From: Salinicola halimionae
Lineage (GTDB): Bacteria > Pseudomonadota > Gammaproteobacteria > Pseudomonadales > Halomonadaceae
Reading direction: 5' to 3'
NCBI RefSeq assembly: GCF_003206065.1
Contig: NZ_PZJQ01000004.1
Location: 1,446,658-1,510,657 of the forward strand
DNA: 64,000 nucleotides
The notes beneath the pieces are model-generated. The model was not told the DNA's origin. It worked only from the letters and a program-made list of their open reading frames with translations, and made no database searches. This document shows, piece by piece, positions 29,661-38,856 of the stretch. Position numbers and translations under genes: made by a program. Position 1 is the first letter of the stretch. The number at the start of each line of letters is the position of its first letter.

Positions 29661-30290
29661 CTAGAGCAATGGCTTTCGAATTCGGCCAAGCCGCTGCCGG
29701 GCCGCCCAGGCGACGACCCAGTCTAGAATTGACTCGAGATCGTCCAGTTCAAGACGAGCCACCTTCGCCGGCAGCCGCGCCAGGGTTTCCGCTGGCACCT
29801 CTTCAAGTTTGCAAGCCACCGCCTCGACCCATGAGTCGTGCTCGGCCAGCAGCGGTTGATCGTGATCACCCCGATGCAGTTCCAGTTTAGGAATCGGCCA
29901 TGTCTTGAAACCCTCGACAAGAATCAACGCGGGGTTCAAGGCCGAGACCTGTGCCACCAGCAACGGTAGATCGGGTTCCGGCTGACCGGGCGTCTCCATC
30001 ATCAGAGCGAAGCGCCGACCGGAAGCCACGACCATCGGCGCCGCACCGGCCTCGCGCAAACGATGACTGTCCTTGCCGGGCTGGTCGATGTCGAATTCAT
30101 GGTGGGCGTGCTTGATGACAGCCGCCGGCCAACCTCGCTCGCGCAGGCGCGGCAGCAAAGCTTCCAGCAGTGTCGTCTTGCCGGTGCCACTCCAGGCCGC
30201 GATGCCGAGCAACGGAATCGCACCAGCGGCAAGCGTGCCCTCATCGGACGAGGCATCGATCTCGACGTTGACGTCGTCCGGCCCATTCAT
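29661..30290 (-). CDS. mobB: Molybdopterin-guanine dinucleotide biosynthesis adaptor MobB
   Basis: GTP-binding accessory protein that assists formation of the guanine dinucleotide form of the cofactor. The 209-residue protein has a P-loop GIAAWSGTGKTTLLEAL near residue 30, AAVIKHAHHEFDIDQPGKDS, and ILVEGFK. ATG 30290 overlaps the mobA stop by four bases, indicating translational coupling; upstream in-frame sequence lies within mobA. The N-terminal 25 residues are acidic and likely flexible. Confidence 0.92.
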   Translation of the reverse strand: MNGPDDVNVEIDASSDEGTLAAGAIPLLGIAAWSGTGKTTLLEALLPRLRERGWPAAVIKHAHHEFDIDQPGKDSHRLREAGAAPMVVASGRRFALMMETPGQPEPDLPLLVAQVSALNPALILVEGFKTWPIPKLELHRGDHDQPLLAEHDSWVEAVACKLEEVPAETLARLPAKVARLELDDLESILDWVVAWAARQRLGRIRKPLL

Positions 30291-30916
30291 CGGCGTGTCT
30301 CTGCATCGCAGCTTGGTGAATCGGATGACGCTCCGCCGCCTTGGTCCGCCCAATTGTGCTCCTGCGGGGTGTTGAGATTGGCGAACTGCGCTTCCCGATT
30401 GGAAAATTCGACCTGACACCAACGATGGCGACCGTACCAACTGATGACTTTGCTACCGCCTTCCGTCACCCATCTTGCCAGATCCTCGTACAGCGAACTG
30501 CGGATCAATGCGACCAGCGGCTGAGTCCGCTGGCCGTCATGGGCAGCGACGATATCCGCCTCGCCGATCGCACTCGAAAGCCGAGGCACCAGGTCAAACG
30601 GCAACCAAGGCATATCCACCGGCGTCAGCAGGACCCAAGGCGTAGAGACGATCGGCAAGGCACTCAGCAAGCCGGCAAGCGGACCGGGATAGTCAGGTAG
30701 CGAGTCGGTAACGACCGCATGACCCAGACGCCGATAATCGTCGACGTGGCGGTTGGCACTGATGACGATCCGATCGACCTGGGGCGCCACCCGGCGTAGC
30801 GCTCGTTCGACCAGCGGCTCCCCTTCCAGAGTCAACCAGCCCTTGTCGACACCGCCCATGCGCTGCCCTCGACCGCCGGCGAGCAGCACCCCGGTAACAT
30901 CGGCGCGATCGATCAC
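30287..30916 (-). CDS. mobA: Molybdenum cofactor guanylyltransferase
   Basis: Transfers GMP from GTP to molybdopterin, giving the bis-MGD precursor used by the DMSO reductase family. The 209 residues show the nucleotidyltransferase signature [23 protein letters not shown] and [16 protein letters not shown] start at 30916 shares four bases (GTGA) with the stop of upp, and its own stop overlaps mobB. The C-terminus is extended by a low-complexity tail after NTPQEHNW. Confidence 0.92.
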   Translation of the reverse strand: MIDRADVTGVLLAGGRGQRMGGVDKGWLTLEGEPLVERALRRVAPQVDRIVISANRHVDDYRRLGHAVVTDSLPDYPGPLAGLLSALPIVSTPWVLLTPVDMPWLPFDLVPRLSSAIGEADIVAAHDGQRTQPLVALIRSSLYEDLARWVTEGGSKVISWYGRHRWCQVEFSNREAQFANLNTPQEHNWADQGGGASSDSPSCDAETRR

Positions 30917-31542
30917 CGCGTGCCGAAGATCTTGTCGCCGGCGTCACCCAATCCCGGGACGATGTAGCCGTTCTCGTCTAGCCGTTCATCGATGGCGGCG
31001 GTATAAATCTCGATGTCCGGATACGCCTGCTGCACTCGCTCGATCCCTTCCGGCGCCGCCACGAGCACGATCACCTTGATCTGCTGACAGCCTCGCTGCT
31101 TGAGCATGTCCAGCGTCGCCACCATCGAGCCGCCCGTCGCCAGCATCGGGTCGATGACAATCGCCAGACGCTCGTCCAGGTCGCTGACAAACTTCTCGAA
31201 ATAGGGCACCGGCTCCAGCGTCTCTTCGTTACGATAGAGTCCCACGACGCTAATACGCGCACTGGGAATCAGGTCGGTGACGCCATCGAGCATGCCCAGA
31301 CCCGCACGTAGAATCGGCACGATGGTGACTTTCTTGCCCTTGATTTGCTCGACATCGATCGGCGAGCCGTCCCAGCCTTCGATCGTCGCCGGCTCCATCT
31401 CCAGGTTCTGGGTCGCTTCGTAAGTCAGCAGCTTGGCCACTTCGCAAGCCAGTTCACGAAAGCTCTTGGTGCTGATATCGGCCGCCCGCATCAGTCCGAG
31501 CTTGTGTTTGACCAGGGGATGGGAGATGGGATGCACACTCAT
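30913..31542 (-). CDS. upp: Uracil phosphoribosyltransferase
   Basis: Salvages uracil to UMP with PRPP. The 209-residue protein aligns throughout with E. coli Upp: [55 protein letters not shown] and [13 protein letters not shown], the PRPP loop. It ends in [14 protein letters not shown] 31542 is chosen because GAAGG lies eight bases upstream and the length matches E. coli; ATG 31560 is possible. First gene of an unusual upp-mobA-mobB string with four-base overlaps. Confidence 0.94.
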   Translation of the reverse strand: MSVHPISHPLVKHKLGLMRAADISTKSFRELACEVAKLLTYEATQNLEMEPATIEGWDGSPIDVEQIKGKKVTIVPILRAGLGMLDGVTDLIPSARISVVGLYRNEETLEPVPYFEKFVSDLDERLAIVIDPMLATGGSMVATLDMLKQRGCQQIKVIVLVAAPEGIERVQQAYPDIEIYTAAIDERLDENGYIVPGLGDAGDKIFGTR

Positions 31543-31599
31543 GATCGGCGCCTTCGTCATAATGGAGGAAACGCCGATATTGTACGCGAGGAGCCAGAG

Positions 31600-32289
31600 T
31601 CAGGCGACGCTGGCGGGTAATTGCCAGTCGATGGGGTCTAGGTTTCGTTCGTCGAGAAAGGCGTTGGCCTGCGAGAAATGGCGCGTGCCGAAGAATCCCC
31701 GATGCGCCGAAAGCGGTGAGGGGTGCGGCGCGTGCAGTACCAGATGCTTGCTGCGATCGACGAAGCTCGCCTTCTTCTGGGCATAACTGCCCCACAGCAG
31801 AAACACGACGCCGTCGCAACGCTCGTTGATGACCTGGATGGCGCGATCGGTGAAAGTTTCCCAGCCACGATTGCGGTGAGAGCCGGCATTGCCCTGCTCC
31901 ACCGTCAAAACGCTGTTCAGCAGCATTACGCCCTGCTCGGCCCAGCTCTCGAGGAAGCCATGGTTGACCGGCGTAGTAGCAACGTCCGTGGCCAGCTCCT
32001 TGTAGATATTCTGCAGCGAAGGCGGCGTCGGGACCCCGGGGCGCACAGAAAAGCAGAGCCCGTGGGCCTGATTCGGCCCGTGATAGGGATCCTGACCGAG
32101 TATCACCACCTTCACGCGCTCGATCGGGGTAAGCTCGAAGGCGCGAAACCAGTGAGAAGAATGGGGATAGATGACTTTGTGTGCCACTTTTTCCTCGGCA
32201 AGAAAGGCTCGCAGCGACTGCATGTAAGGCGCACTGAACTCCTCTCCGAGGTAGGCATTCCAGCTATCGGGTAACGGTGAATGAGACAT
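31600..32289 (-). CDS. ung: Uracil-DNA glycosylase
   Basis: Removes uracil from DNA, the first step of base-excision repair. The 229-residue family 1 enzyme has the water-activating loop [22 protein letters not shown] and the minor-groove loop [13 protein letters not shown], with [10 protein letters not shown] between. Start at 32289 ([10 protein letters not shown]) because the extra five upstream codons are not typical. Downstream of gpt by about 20 bases on the same strand; possibly co-transcribed with apt and gpt. Confidence 0.96.
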   Translation of the reverse strand: MSHSPLPDSWNAYLGEEFSAPYMQSLRAFLAEEKVAHKVIYPHSSHWFRAFELTPIERVKVVILGQDPYHGPNQAHGLCFSVRPGVPTPPSLQNIYKELATDVATTPVNHGFLESWAEQGVMLLNSVLTVEQGNAGSHRNRGWETFTDRAIQVINERCDGVVFLLWGSYAQKKASFVDRSKHLVLHAPHPSPLSAHRGFFGTRHFSQANAFLDERNLDPIDWQLPASVA

Positions 32290-32307
32290 GAACTCGCTCC
32301 ACATCGG

Positions 32308-32796
32308 TCAGGGTTTTGGCGAGCGAACCTGATTCACCAGCGGCTCGACGTAGGCGTGCCCCAGATCCCAAGGAAACTCGATCCAGCAGTCCTGAGCCAC
32401 CTCGGTCAGGTACTGATCGACCAGCGGCCGCCCTTCGGGCTTGGCGTAGATGGTGACGAAATGCGCCTTGGGCAGCATCTCGCGCACTGCGCGCGCGGTC
32501 TTGCCGGTATCCACCAGGTCATCGACCAGCAGCCAGCCATCACCTTCATGATCGACGCCCTTCATAACATCCAGCTTGCCCTGCGACTGTTCATCGTAGC
32601 TCTTGATACAGACCGTATCGATCAGACGGATATCGAGTTCGCGGGCGATCAGTGCGGCCGGAATCAACCCGCCCCGCGTAATCGCCACGATACCCTGGAA
32701 ATCGCGTTCGATGAGCTGGTGGCAAAGCGCCCGAACATCACGATGAAGCTGATCCCAGGAAACGGTGAAATGGTGCTGATAACGATTGAGGGTCAT
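32308..32796 (-). CDS. gpt: Xanthine-guanine phosphoribosyltransferase
   Basis: Salvages guanine and xanthine. The 162 residues resemble E. coli Gpt over the whole length: [56 protein letters not shown] (PRPP loop) and [17 protein letters not shown]. Ends near a WIEFPWDLG segment typical of the family. An inverted repeat (32821-32840, CCGCCATT/AATGGCGG) lies between apt and gpt without a T-run. Confidence 0.95.
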   Translation of the reverse strand: MTLNRYQHHFTVSWDQLHRDVRALCHQLIERDFQGIVAITRGGLIPAALIARELDIRLIDTVCIKSYDEQSQGKLDVMKGVDHEGDGWLLVDDLVDTGKTARAVREMLPKAHFVTIYAKPEGRPLVDQYLTEVAQDCWIEFPWDLGHAYVEPLVNQVRSPKP

Positions 32797-32881
32797 GGCG
32801 GGTCCAACCTGTTGATCGGGCCGCCATTGGACAATGGCGGCGGCCTTTCACGGTTTCTCTAAGCGTGTCTCGCCGAGAAGC

Positions 32882-33433
32882 CTATTCGTCTTCGGTGAAG
32901 CTGCAAACCGCGAAGACGCTATAGCCGGCCTCGCGAATCTTGGTCGAGCCACCCAGCTCCGGCAGATCGAGAATGGTCGCCGTTTCGACGATATGGCCAC
33001 CACTGCGTTGGATCAGCGATGCCGCCGCCAGCATGGTCCCGCCTGTCGCGATGATATCGTCGATCAGCACGATACGATCATGCTCGCGAAACGCATCGGC
33101 ATGGAGTTCGACCGTCGATTCTCCGTACTCCAGCGTGTAGGTCTCGCTGATGGTTCGAAATGGGAGCTTACCCTTCTTGCGAACCGGCACGAAGCTACAG
33201 CCCAATTCATAGGCCAGTGGCGCACCAACTATGAATCCGCGCGCATCGATGGCGGCGATGGCATCGACCTCGAGCTCTTGATAGCGATGCACGAAGCTAT
33301 CGATCAGCTTGCGAAACGCAGCGCTGTTTTGGAGCAGTGGTGTAATGTCGCGAAAATTGACGCCGGGCTGCGGCCAGTCGGGCACGGTGCGAATGACCGA
33401 CTTGATATAGTCGCCATAGATACTGCTACTCAT
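32882..33433 (-). CDS. apt: Adenine phosphoribosyltransferase
   Basis: Salvages adenine to AMP. The 183-residue protein has TVPDWPQPGVNFRDITPLL at the N-terminus, IDARGFIVGAPLAYELG, the hood region RKKGKLPF and the PRPP loop RIVLIDDIIATGGTMLAA. ATG 33433 preceded by GGAG; the ATG at 33448 adds five codons. Upstream of gpt and ung on the same strand. Confidence 0.95.
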   Translation of the reverse strand: MSSSIYGDYIKSVIRTVPDWPQPGVNFRDITPLLQNSAAFRKLIDSFVHRYQELEVDAIAAIDARGFIVGAPLAYELGCSFVPVRKKGKLPFRTISETYTLEYGESTVELHADAFREHDRIVLIDDIIATGGTMLAAASLIQRSGGHIVETATILDLPELGGSTKIREAGYSVFAVCSFTEDE

Positions 33434-33591
33434 CGGGGGATGCTCCATTGGCCGAACACGGCGCGCCGAAAACAGTCAGTCGTGGGACGGTGATTCTTGG
33501 CGCAAAGGCGCATATGTTACCCAAGCGGGCGCCGCGGCGCGAGCCGTGGCGACCCTGTCCTGTAACCCTATCGTGGCCACGTCCTCGTCGG

Positions 33592-34200
33592 TCAACTGCG
33601 AGACGCCATCACGCGCTCCACGGTCTCGACGATCGCCTGCGTCTGCGGGTCGATCTCGAGATTGACCCGATCCCCAGGCATGCGCTCTCCGATCGTTGTC
33701 CTGGCCAGTGTCTCCGGAATCAAGTTGACACAAAAACGCCCGGCTTCGACCGCCCCGACCGTCAGGCTGATGCCATCGATGCCGATGTAGCCCTTATCGA
33801 ACACGAAGCGGGCGAGACTCGTCGGCAATTCGAACCACAGCCGCCGGTTGTTGGGCGCTTCGTCGATCTCTACCAGCTTGGCCATACCTATGATATGGCC
33901 GGACATGGAGTGCCCGCCGATCTCGTCACCGAAACGCGCGGCCCGTTCTAGATTTACCCGATCTCCCGCGACGAGATCACCCAGATTGGTCAGCCGCAAC
34001 GTTTCACGCATCAGGTCAAAACAGACGTTTTCCCCTTCGATCGACGTCACCGTCAGACAGCAGCCGTTGTGGGATACCGACGCCCCCAGCGCCAAACCTT
34101 CGCGCATTGCCGGCGCCATCGATACCACATGCGTGTGCAACTGCTCACGTTCCTCGATCGCCACCACGGTGCCCACATCCTGCACGATCCCGGTAAACAT
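33592..34200 (-). CDS. ribE: Riboflavin synthase, alpha subunit
   Basis: Dismutates two lumazine molecules into riboflavin. The 202 residues show the internal duplication of the family. The first barrel begins MFTGIVQDVGTV and includes VSHNGCCLTVTSI; the second includes GIDGISLTVGAVEAGRF. Such a duplicated protein forms a trimer. Good GGGAGAGG ribosome site. No other riboflavin genes are adjacent and no FMN riboswitch was recognised upstream, so it appears monocistronic. Confidence 0.95.
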   Translation of the reverse strand: MFTGIVQDVGTVVAIEEREQLHTHVVSMAPAMREGLALGASVSHNGCCLTVTSIEGENVCFDLMRETLRLTNLGDLVAGDRVNLERAARFGDEIGGHSMSGHIIGMAKLVEIDEAPNNRRLWFELPTSLARFVFDKGYIGIDGISLTVGAVEAGRFCVNLIPETLARTTIGERMPGDRVNLEIDPQTQAIVETVERVMASRS

Positions 34201-34583
34201 GAACCTCTCCCTGACCCGAACGGTTTGCGAACCGCCGAGAGCACACTCTCGACGGCCAATACAGATTCGAATTCTAGCACGCAGCCCACGCCTGCCAGAA
34301 AACTGACGTCTTCGTTACCCGATCCTGAAATTGCCCGCAATTCATCGCGCCGATTTGTTCCCGATGCGGGCGCGCCGGTCAACCGGACAGTGTCGCTAAA
34401 AGGGTGTGTCCCGTGTTGTGGCTGCGGGATCTAGCCGTCTGGTTCCTGACCTGGGTCGATGGCGTCAGCTTCGAACCGGCGTGGTAAAGTGAGGCGAATG
34501 TTACCGACCTGTAATGGACCTGGTTCGACGCCTTGGGGTGGAGGATCGGCAAGCCATTCAGGGATTTGTCAGCCAGGACGCCC
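34201..34583. other. Intergenic region between ribE and rutR
   Basis: About 380 bases between divergent genes with promoters expected for both. I see no supported gene and no riboswitch. Some GGTCGA/TGGTTCGA blocks occur near 34450-34530 but do not form a convincing RutR operator. Confidence 0.4.
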
Positions 34584-35237
34584 ATGACGCCAACCACGCC
34601 CTCCGCCTCCCCCGCCATTTCCACTCCGGGCCGGGCCGCTGCCAGCGAAGCGCGCAAACGACGCATTCGTGACGCGGCGCTATCGTTGTTCTCGCAGTTT
34701 GGCCTGCGCGGCGCCAGCCTGGACGCCATCGCCGATCAGGCCGGCGTCTCCAAGACCAATCTGCTCTATTACTTTCCATCCAAGGAAAAACTTTACATCT
34801 CGGTGTTGCAGCAGATTCTGAATACCTGGCTGGAACCGATACGCGCCATCGACGCCAATCAGACTCCGGAAGCGGCCATCCGTCACTACATTCGCATCAA
34901 GGTCGAACTGTCGCGGGATCACGAGCAGTCGTCGCGACTCTTCTGCCTGGAAATGATCCAGGGCGCGCCACTGCTGAAGGAAGAGCTACAGCACGATCTG
35001 CGCGCGCTGGTGGAGGAAAAATCGAAGGTCATCGAAGGATGGATCGCTCACGGCAGTCTGCTGCCCGTCGACCCTCATCATCTGATCTACCTGCTGTGGG
35101 GTGCCACGCAGCATTACGCCGATTTCGCCGTGCAGATTGACGCGATTTCCGGCAAGACGCTGTCCGACCCCGATTTCTTCGAAGCCACGGTCGACAATAT
35201 TCAGCGCATCGTGCTGGGCGGTTTGCTGTCACGGTAG
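34584..35237 (+). CDS. rutR: TetR-family regulator RutR (pyrimidine-responsive)
   Basis: The 217-residue protein closely resembles E. coli RutR: HTH region LFSQFGLRGASLDAIADQAGVSKTNLLYYFPSKEKLYISVLQ, then SRLFCLEMIQGAPLL, DEKSKVIEGW-like sequence and ATQHYADFAVQIDAISG. RutR senses uracil/thymine and controls pyrimidine degradation and related nitrogen metabolism. Start at ATG 34584 with AGGA seven bases upstream; an in-frame start at 34533 is less likely. No rut genes lie nearby, so its targets are elsewhere. Confidence 0.88.
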   Translation: MTPTTPSASPAISTPGRAAASEARKRRIRDAALSLFSQFGLRGASLDAIADQAGVSKTNLLYYFPSKEKLYISVLQQILNTWLEPIRAIDANQTPEAAIRHYIRIKVELSRDHEQSSRLFCLEMIQGAPLLKEELQHDLRALVEEKSKVIEGWIAHGSLLPVDPHHLIYLLWGATQHYADFAVQIDAISGKTLSDPDFFEATVDNIQRIVLGGLLSR

Positions 35238-35604
35238 GAAGAGAGCTGAAACGGCTTTCGATGACATCATGGTCGGTTGCAATAGCCCCCTCGGCGGAAC
35301 GAAACGAGTGGGTTATGAAGGGCCGAATCGAGAGGGATTTGTTGAGCGGACGTTGTTAAGAGCGCTGTGTGGACAGCGCAGCGTCAAGCGCCCTCCCTTT
35401 GGCTCGAGCAAGCAAGCCCCCTGTCATGACGATAACGTGCTGCCCTTCGCCATGCCAGCATTCAAGCTCCGGTCGCTCCGACCCACCGAGATCCGTATAC
35501 TAGCGCGCTCATCGACGCGGAGCTGACGCCAATGGCCCCTCTATTGGCGCGATAGATCATGCCCCGCTTATCCGACTCCCAGACAGACGCTTTCGACACG
35601 CCTA
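35238..35604. other. Intergenic region between rutR and metN
   Basis: About 365 bases. It contains a hairpin GCGCTGT/ACAGCGC at 35364-35381 without a T-run, and a second, GCCAAT/ATTGGC, at 35528-35548. A possible -10 TATACT lies near 35497. No gene and no S-box or MetJ-type box was recognised. The metN ATG lacks a clear ribosome site. Confidence 0.4.
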
Positions 35605-36648
35605 ATGATCTCACTGGACAATGTCTCCAAAACCTACGGTAGCGGGCCAGGTGCCGTGCAGGCGCTGAAAGATATCGACCTGCAGGTACCGAAAGGCACG
35701 ATTCACGGCGTCATTGGCCTTTCCGGCGCCGGCAAATCGACCCTGATCCGCTGCGTCAATCTGCTCGAACGTCCGACCGCCGGTCGCGTCAGCATCGACG
35801 GCCAGGAGCTGACCGTCATGGACGCCGCTGCCCTGCGTCAGGCCCGCCACCAGTGCGGGATGATCTTCCAGCACTTCAATCTGCTGACCAATCGTACCGT
35901 CTACGACAATGTCGCCCTACCGCTCGAACTGATGGGCCAGTCGCGCCAGACTATCCGCGAGCGTGTCACTCCGCTACTCGAGATGACCGGCCTGGCCGAC
36001 AAGACGACACAATATCCGGCGCAGCTATCCGGCGGTCAGAAACAGCGCGTGGCGATCGCCCGGGCCTTGGCTAGCCGCCCCAAGGTGCTGCTGTGTGACG
36101 AAGCGACTTCCGCGCTCGACCCACAGACCACCGCGTCGATCCTGACGCTGCTGCAGGAGATCAACCAACAACTGGGGCTGACCATCCTGCTGATTACCCA
36201 CGAGATGGAAGTGGTGAAAACCATCTGCCATCGGGTGGGGCTGATATCCGATGGTCGTCTGGTCGAAGACGCGGACGTCGGCGACTTCTTCACGGCACCC
36301 GGTACGCAACTGGGCCGAGAGTTTCTGAATGACTTTCTCAAGCTGGAAGCCCCGCAGGCCCTGATCGAGCGTCTCGAGCCGGAAGCGGGAACGAACACGC
36401 ATCCGGTGGTGCGGCTGACGTTCTCCGGCGACAGCGTGGCTACCCCGCTGATCTCGAAGCTGGCCCGAGAACACGGCATCGATGTCAGCATCCTTCAAGC
36501 CAAGGTCGAATCCATTCAGGGCCGCACGTTAGGGCTGATGATCGCCGAACTGATGGGTAGCCCGACACAGACTCGCCAGGCACTGGCTACGCTCGAGTCC
36601 TTTGATCTACACGTGGAGGTAATGGGTCATGTCCAGCGCACTGATTGA
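35605..36648 (+). CDS. metN: Methionine ABC importer ATP-binding protein
   Basis: Energises import of L- and D-methionine. The 347 residues have Walker A GLSGAGKSTLIR near residue 40, the signature LSGGQKQRVAIARAL and Walker B VLLCDEATSALD. The C-terminal domain (about residues 265-345, RLTFSGDSVATPLISKLAREHGIDVSI) is the NIL domain that binds methionine and inhibits transport. No strong ribosome site precedes the ATG. metI overlaps its end by 20 bases. Confidence 0.95.
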   Translation: MISLDNVSKTYGSGPGAVQALKDIDLQVPKGTIHGVIGLSGAGKSTLIRCVNLLERPTAGRVSIDGQELTVMDAAALRQARHQCGMIFQHFNLLTNRTVYDNVALPLELMGQSRQTIRERVTPLLEMTGLADKTTQYPAQLSGGQKQRVAIARALASRPKVLLCDEATSALDPQTTASILTLLQEINQQLGLTILLITHEMEVVKTICHRVGLISDGRLVEDADVGDFFTAPGTQLGREFLNDFLKLEAPQALIERLEPEAGTNTHPVVRLTFSGDSVATPLISKLAREHGIDVSILQAKVESIQGRTLGLMIAELMGSPTQTRQALATLESFDLHVEVMGHVQRTD

Positions 36649-37282
36649 TCTCGTCTGGCAATCCACGCTCGAGACGCTTTACATGGTCGCGGTGGCCGGC
36701 ATTCTATCCGCGCTGATCGGCGTACCGCTCGGGGTATTGCTCTACGTGACGCGACCACGCCAGATCCTGGCCCAGCCGATCGTCAATACCATCCTCGGCA
36801 TCGTCACCAACGTCGGCCGCTCCGTGCCGTTCATCATCCTGCTGGTAGCGATCATTCCGTTCACCCGCATGATCGTCGGTAGCTCCATCGGCACCAACGC
36901 CGCCGCGGTACCGCTGACGATCGCCGCGATTCCCTTTGTCGCTCGCCTGGTCGAGGGCGCCCTGAACGAGGTGTCTCCAGGCCTGGTCGAAGCCGCTCAG
37001 TCGATGGGGGCGACGCCCATGCAAATCATCATGAAAGTTCTGCTTCCGGAAGCACGCGGCGGCATCATCAACGGCCTGACGATCACCATCGTCGCCCTGG
37101 TGAGCTACTCCGCCATGGCAGGTGCCGTGGGTGGCGGCGGGCTCGGTGATCTGGGCATCCGCTATGGCTACAACCGCTTCAACCCGACCGTGATGCTGAT
37201 CACCGTGGTCGTGCTCGTGGTCATGGTGCAGGTATTCCAGAGCCTGGGGGATTATCTGGTGCGCAAAAGCGATCACAAGTAA
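36629..37282 (+). CDS. metI: Methionine ABC importer permease
   Basis: A 217-residue inner-membrane permease with five or six hydrophobic segments. The coupling-helix EAA-type sequence is LNEVSPGLVEAAQSMGATPMQIIMKVLLPEA. It also has IPFVARLVEGAL and YSAMAGAVGGGGLGDLGIRYGY, characteristic of MetI. Its start lies inside the end of metN, with GGAGG about ten bases upstream, indicating translational coupling. Confidence 0.95.
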   Translation: MSSALIDLVWQSTLETLYMVAVAGILSALIGVPLGVLLYVTRPRQILAQPIVNTILGIVTNVGRSVPFIILLVAIIPFTRMIVGSSIGTNAAAVPLTIAAIPFVARLVEGALNEVSPGLVEAAQSMGATPMQIIMKVLLPEARGGIINGLTITIVALVSYSAMAGAVGGGGLGDLGIRYGYNRFNPTVMLITVVVLVVMVQVFQSLGDYLVRKSDHK

Positions 37283-37429
37283 AAACGACCGATCCACGCG
37301 GATTAGATTCATAACCAGAATGAATTACCGTGACGGCTGTTATTCCGTTATATTCCAGCGGTCACCAGACGCCGACAAGAGCGTCATCCTCAATCATCGA
37401 TAGCAACACCATCAGGGAGAATCCCGCCA

Positions 37430-38230
37430 ATGCCGATTTCACTGACGCGAACGCTGAGCGCCGCTGCGCTAAGCCTGGGACTGGTAGCCGGCACCGCGCA
37501 GGCCGCCGAGGACACCATCAAAGTGGGTACCATGGCCGGTCCGGAGACCGACGTGATGCAGGTAGCCAAAGAGGTGGCCAAGGACAAGTACGGCCTGGAT
37601 GTCGAGATCATCGAGTTCACCGACTACGTCACGCCCAATGCTGCACTCGCCGACGGCAGCCTGGATGCCAACGCCTATCAGCACGAGCCGTACATGCGCT
37701 CGATGGTCAACGATCGCGGCTATGATTTCGCTGTTGCCGGCAAGACGTTCGTCTATCCGATCGGCGCCTACTCCGCCAAGTACGACAGCATCGAGGATCT
37801 CCCCGACGGTGCCACCATCGCCGTACCCAACGATCCGACCAACGAAGGTCGCTCGCTGATCCTGCTGGACAAGCAGGGCCTGATCACGCTCGACGACTCC
37901 GAAAATCTGGAAGCGACGCCGATCGATATCACCGAGAACCCGCACGGCTACACGTTCAAGGAGATAGAGGCCGCCCAGATGCCACGCGTGCTGCAGGACG
38001 TGGACATGGCCTTCATCAACAGCACCTTCACGCAGCCCGCGGGTCTGACGCTGGATGACGCACTGGTCAAGGAAGGCCCGGACTCACCCTATGTCAATCT
38101 GATCGTCGTACGGGGTGGCGACCAGGATCGCAAAGCGATTCAGGAGCTGGTCAAGGCTTACCAATCCGATGCCGTTGCCGATAAAGCTCAGGAGCTGTTC
38201 AAGGGCGGCGCCGTTCCCGGCTGGAAGTAA
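37430..38230 (+). CDS. metQ: Methionine-binding lipoprotein/periplasmic protein MetQ
   Basis: The 266-residue NlpA-family substrate-binding protein delivers methionine to MetNI. The N-terminal signal segment reads LSAAALSLGLVAGTAQAAED, with an AQA cleavage site; I see no cysteine lipobox, so it may be a soluble periplasmic protein rather than a lipoprotein. Family motifs: VGTMAGPETDVMQVAKEVA, VEIIEFTDYVTPNAAL and LDANAYQHEPYM. Also VPNDPTNEGRSLILLDKQGLI. It follows metI after about 150 bases and ends at a terminator. Confidence 0.94.
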   Translation: MPISLTRTLSAAALSLGLVAGTAQAAEDTIKVGTMAGPETDVMQVAKEVAKDKYGLDVEIIEFTDYVTPNAALADGSLDANAYQHEPYMRSMVNDRGYDFAVAGKTFVYPIGAYSAKYDSIEDLPDGATIAVPNDPTNEGRSLILLDKQGLITLDDSENLEATPIDITENPHGYTFKEIEAAQMPRVLQDVDMAFINSTFTQPAGLTLDDALVKEGPDSPYVNLIVVRGGDQDRKAIQELVKAYQSDAVADKAQELFKGGAVPGWK

Positions 38231-38257
38231 GTCTTGCTGATGTCCTCAGCAATCACG

Positions 38258-38284
38258 AAACCAGCGCCCCCGGCGCTGGTTTTG
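38258..38284 (+). terminator. Rho-independent terminator after metQ
   Basis: AAACCAGCGCC and GGCGCTGGTTT form a stem with a short C-rich loop and trailing T residues. It separates metQ from msrC. Confidence 0.8.
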
Positions 38285-38306
38285 GTTTCTGGCTGGTCTT
38301 TTCTAA

Positions 38307-38345
38307 CTTACCTTTCTGGCTTACCTTTCTGGCTTGTCTTTCCGA
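38307..38345 (+). repeat. 13-bp pyrimidine-rich direct repeat
   Basis: CTTACCTTTCTGG occurs twice in tandem, followed by a degenerate third copy CTTGTCTTTCCG. It lies between the metQ terminator and the msrC ribosome site. Confidence 0.6.
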
Positions 38346-38386
38346 GCCTGCCTTACCAGACTCATCATTACGAGGGGACACCTACG

Positions 38387-38854
38387 ATGACAGATTACGG
38401 CTTCCTCGAACGTCAGTTAAAGGCCCTGCTCGATACTCGCGACTGGCTGACCAATGCGGCTCAGACCAGTGCCTTTCTTACGCAGACGCTTGGCGATCTG
38501 AACTGGGTCGGTTTCTATCTTCAGCGGCAGCCAGAGACGCTGATTTTGGGCCCTTTCCAGGGCCAGCCCGCCTGCAACCCGATCCCGTTTTCCTCAGGCG
38601 TTTGCGGTGCCGCAGCACGCTCGCGCGAGACGCAGCGCATCGACGACGTGCACGAGGTGCCGGATCACATTGCCTGTGATGCCGCGTCGCGTTCAGAACT
38701 GGTGGTGCCCATCGTTGTCGATGACAGGGTATGGGGCGTGCTGGATATCGATAGCCCCGTGCCGGCTCGATTCACGAGAGCGGATCAGGCGGGTATCGAG
38801 CGCTTGTGTGCCGTGTTCATTGCCGCCAGCGATCTGAGCTCGGCCGAGCCATAG
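38387..38854 (+). CDS. msrC: Free methionine-(R)-sulfoxide reductase
   Basis: GAF-domain enzyme that reduces free Met-R-sulfoxide to methionine. The 155 residues carry the three cysteines used in the catalytic and resolving disulphides, in PACNP, GVCGAA and IACDAASRSE. The ligand-binding segments NPIPFSSGVCGAA and LVVPIVVDDRVWGVLDID are also present. Start at ATG 38387 after GAGGGG; an open frame extends 51 codons upstream through the pyrimidine repeats and is not credible. Placement after metNIQ suggests use of imported oxidised methionine. Confidence 0.9.
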   Translation: MTDYGFLERQLKALLDTRDWLTNAAQTSAFLTQTLGDLNWVGFYLQRQPETLILGPFQGQPACNPIPFSSGVCGAAARSRETQRIDDVHEVPDHIACDAASRSELVVPIVVDDRVWGVLDIDSPVPARFTRADQAGIERLCAVFIAASDLSSAEP

Positions 38855-38856
38855 CC

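Noticed and set aside
32821-32840. Hairpin between apt and gpt as a terminator.
   Set aside because: A good stem, but no T-run follows on the minus strand, in the direction of these genes.
34201-34583. Possible FMN riboswitch or RutR operator.
   Set aside because: No conserved FMN aptamer blocks are visible and no TTGACCA-type palindrome is present.
35238-35604. SAM riboswitch or MetJ box upstream of metN.
   Set aside because: No S-box core or AGACGTCT repeat was seen.
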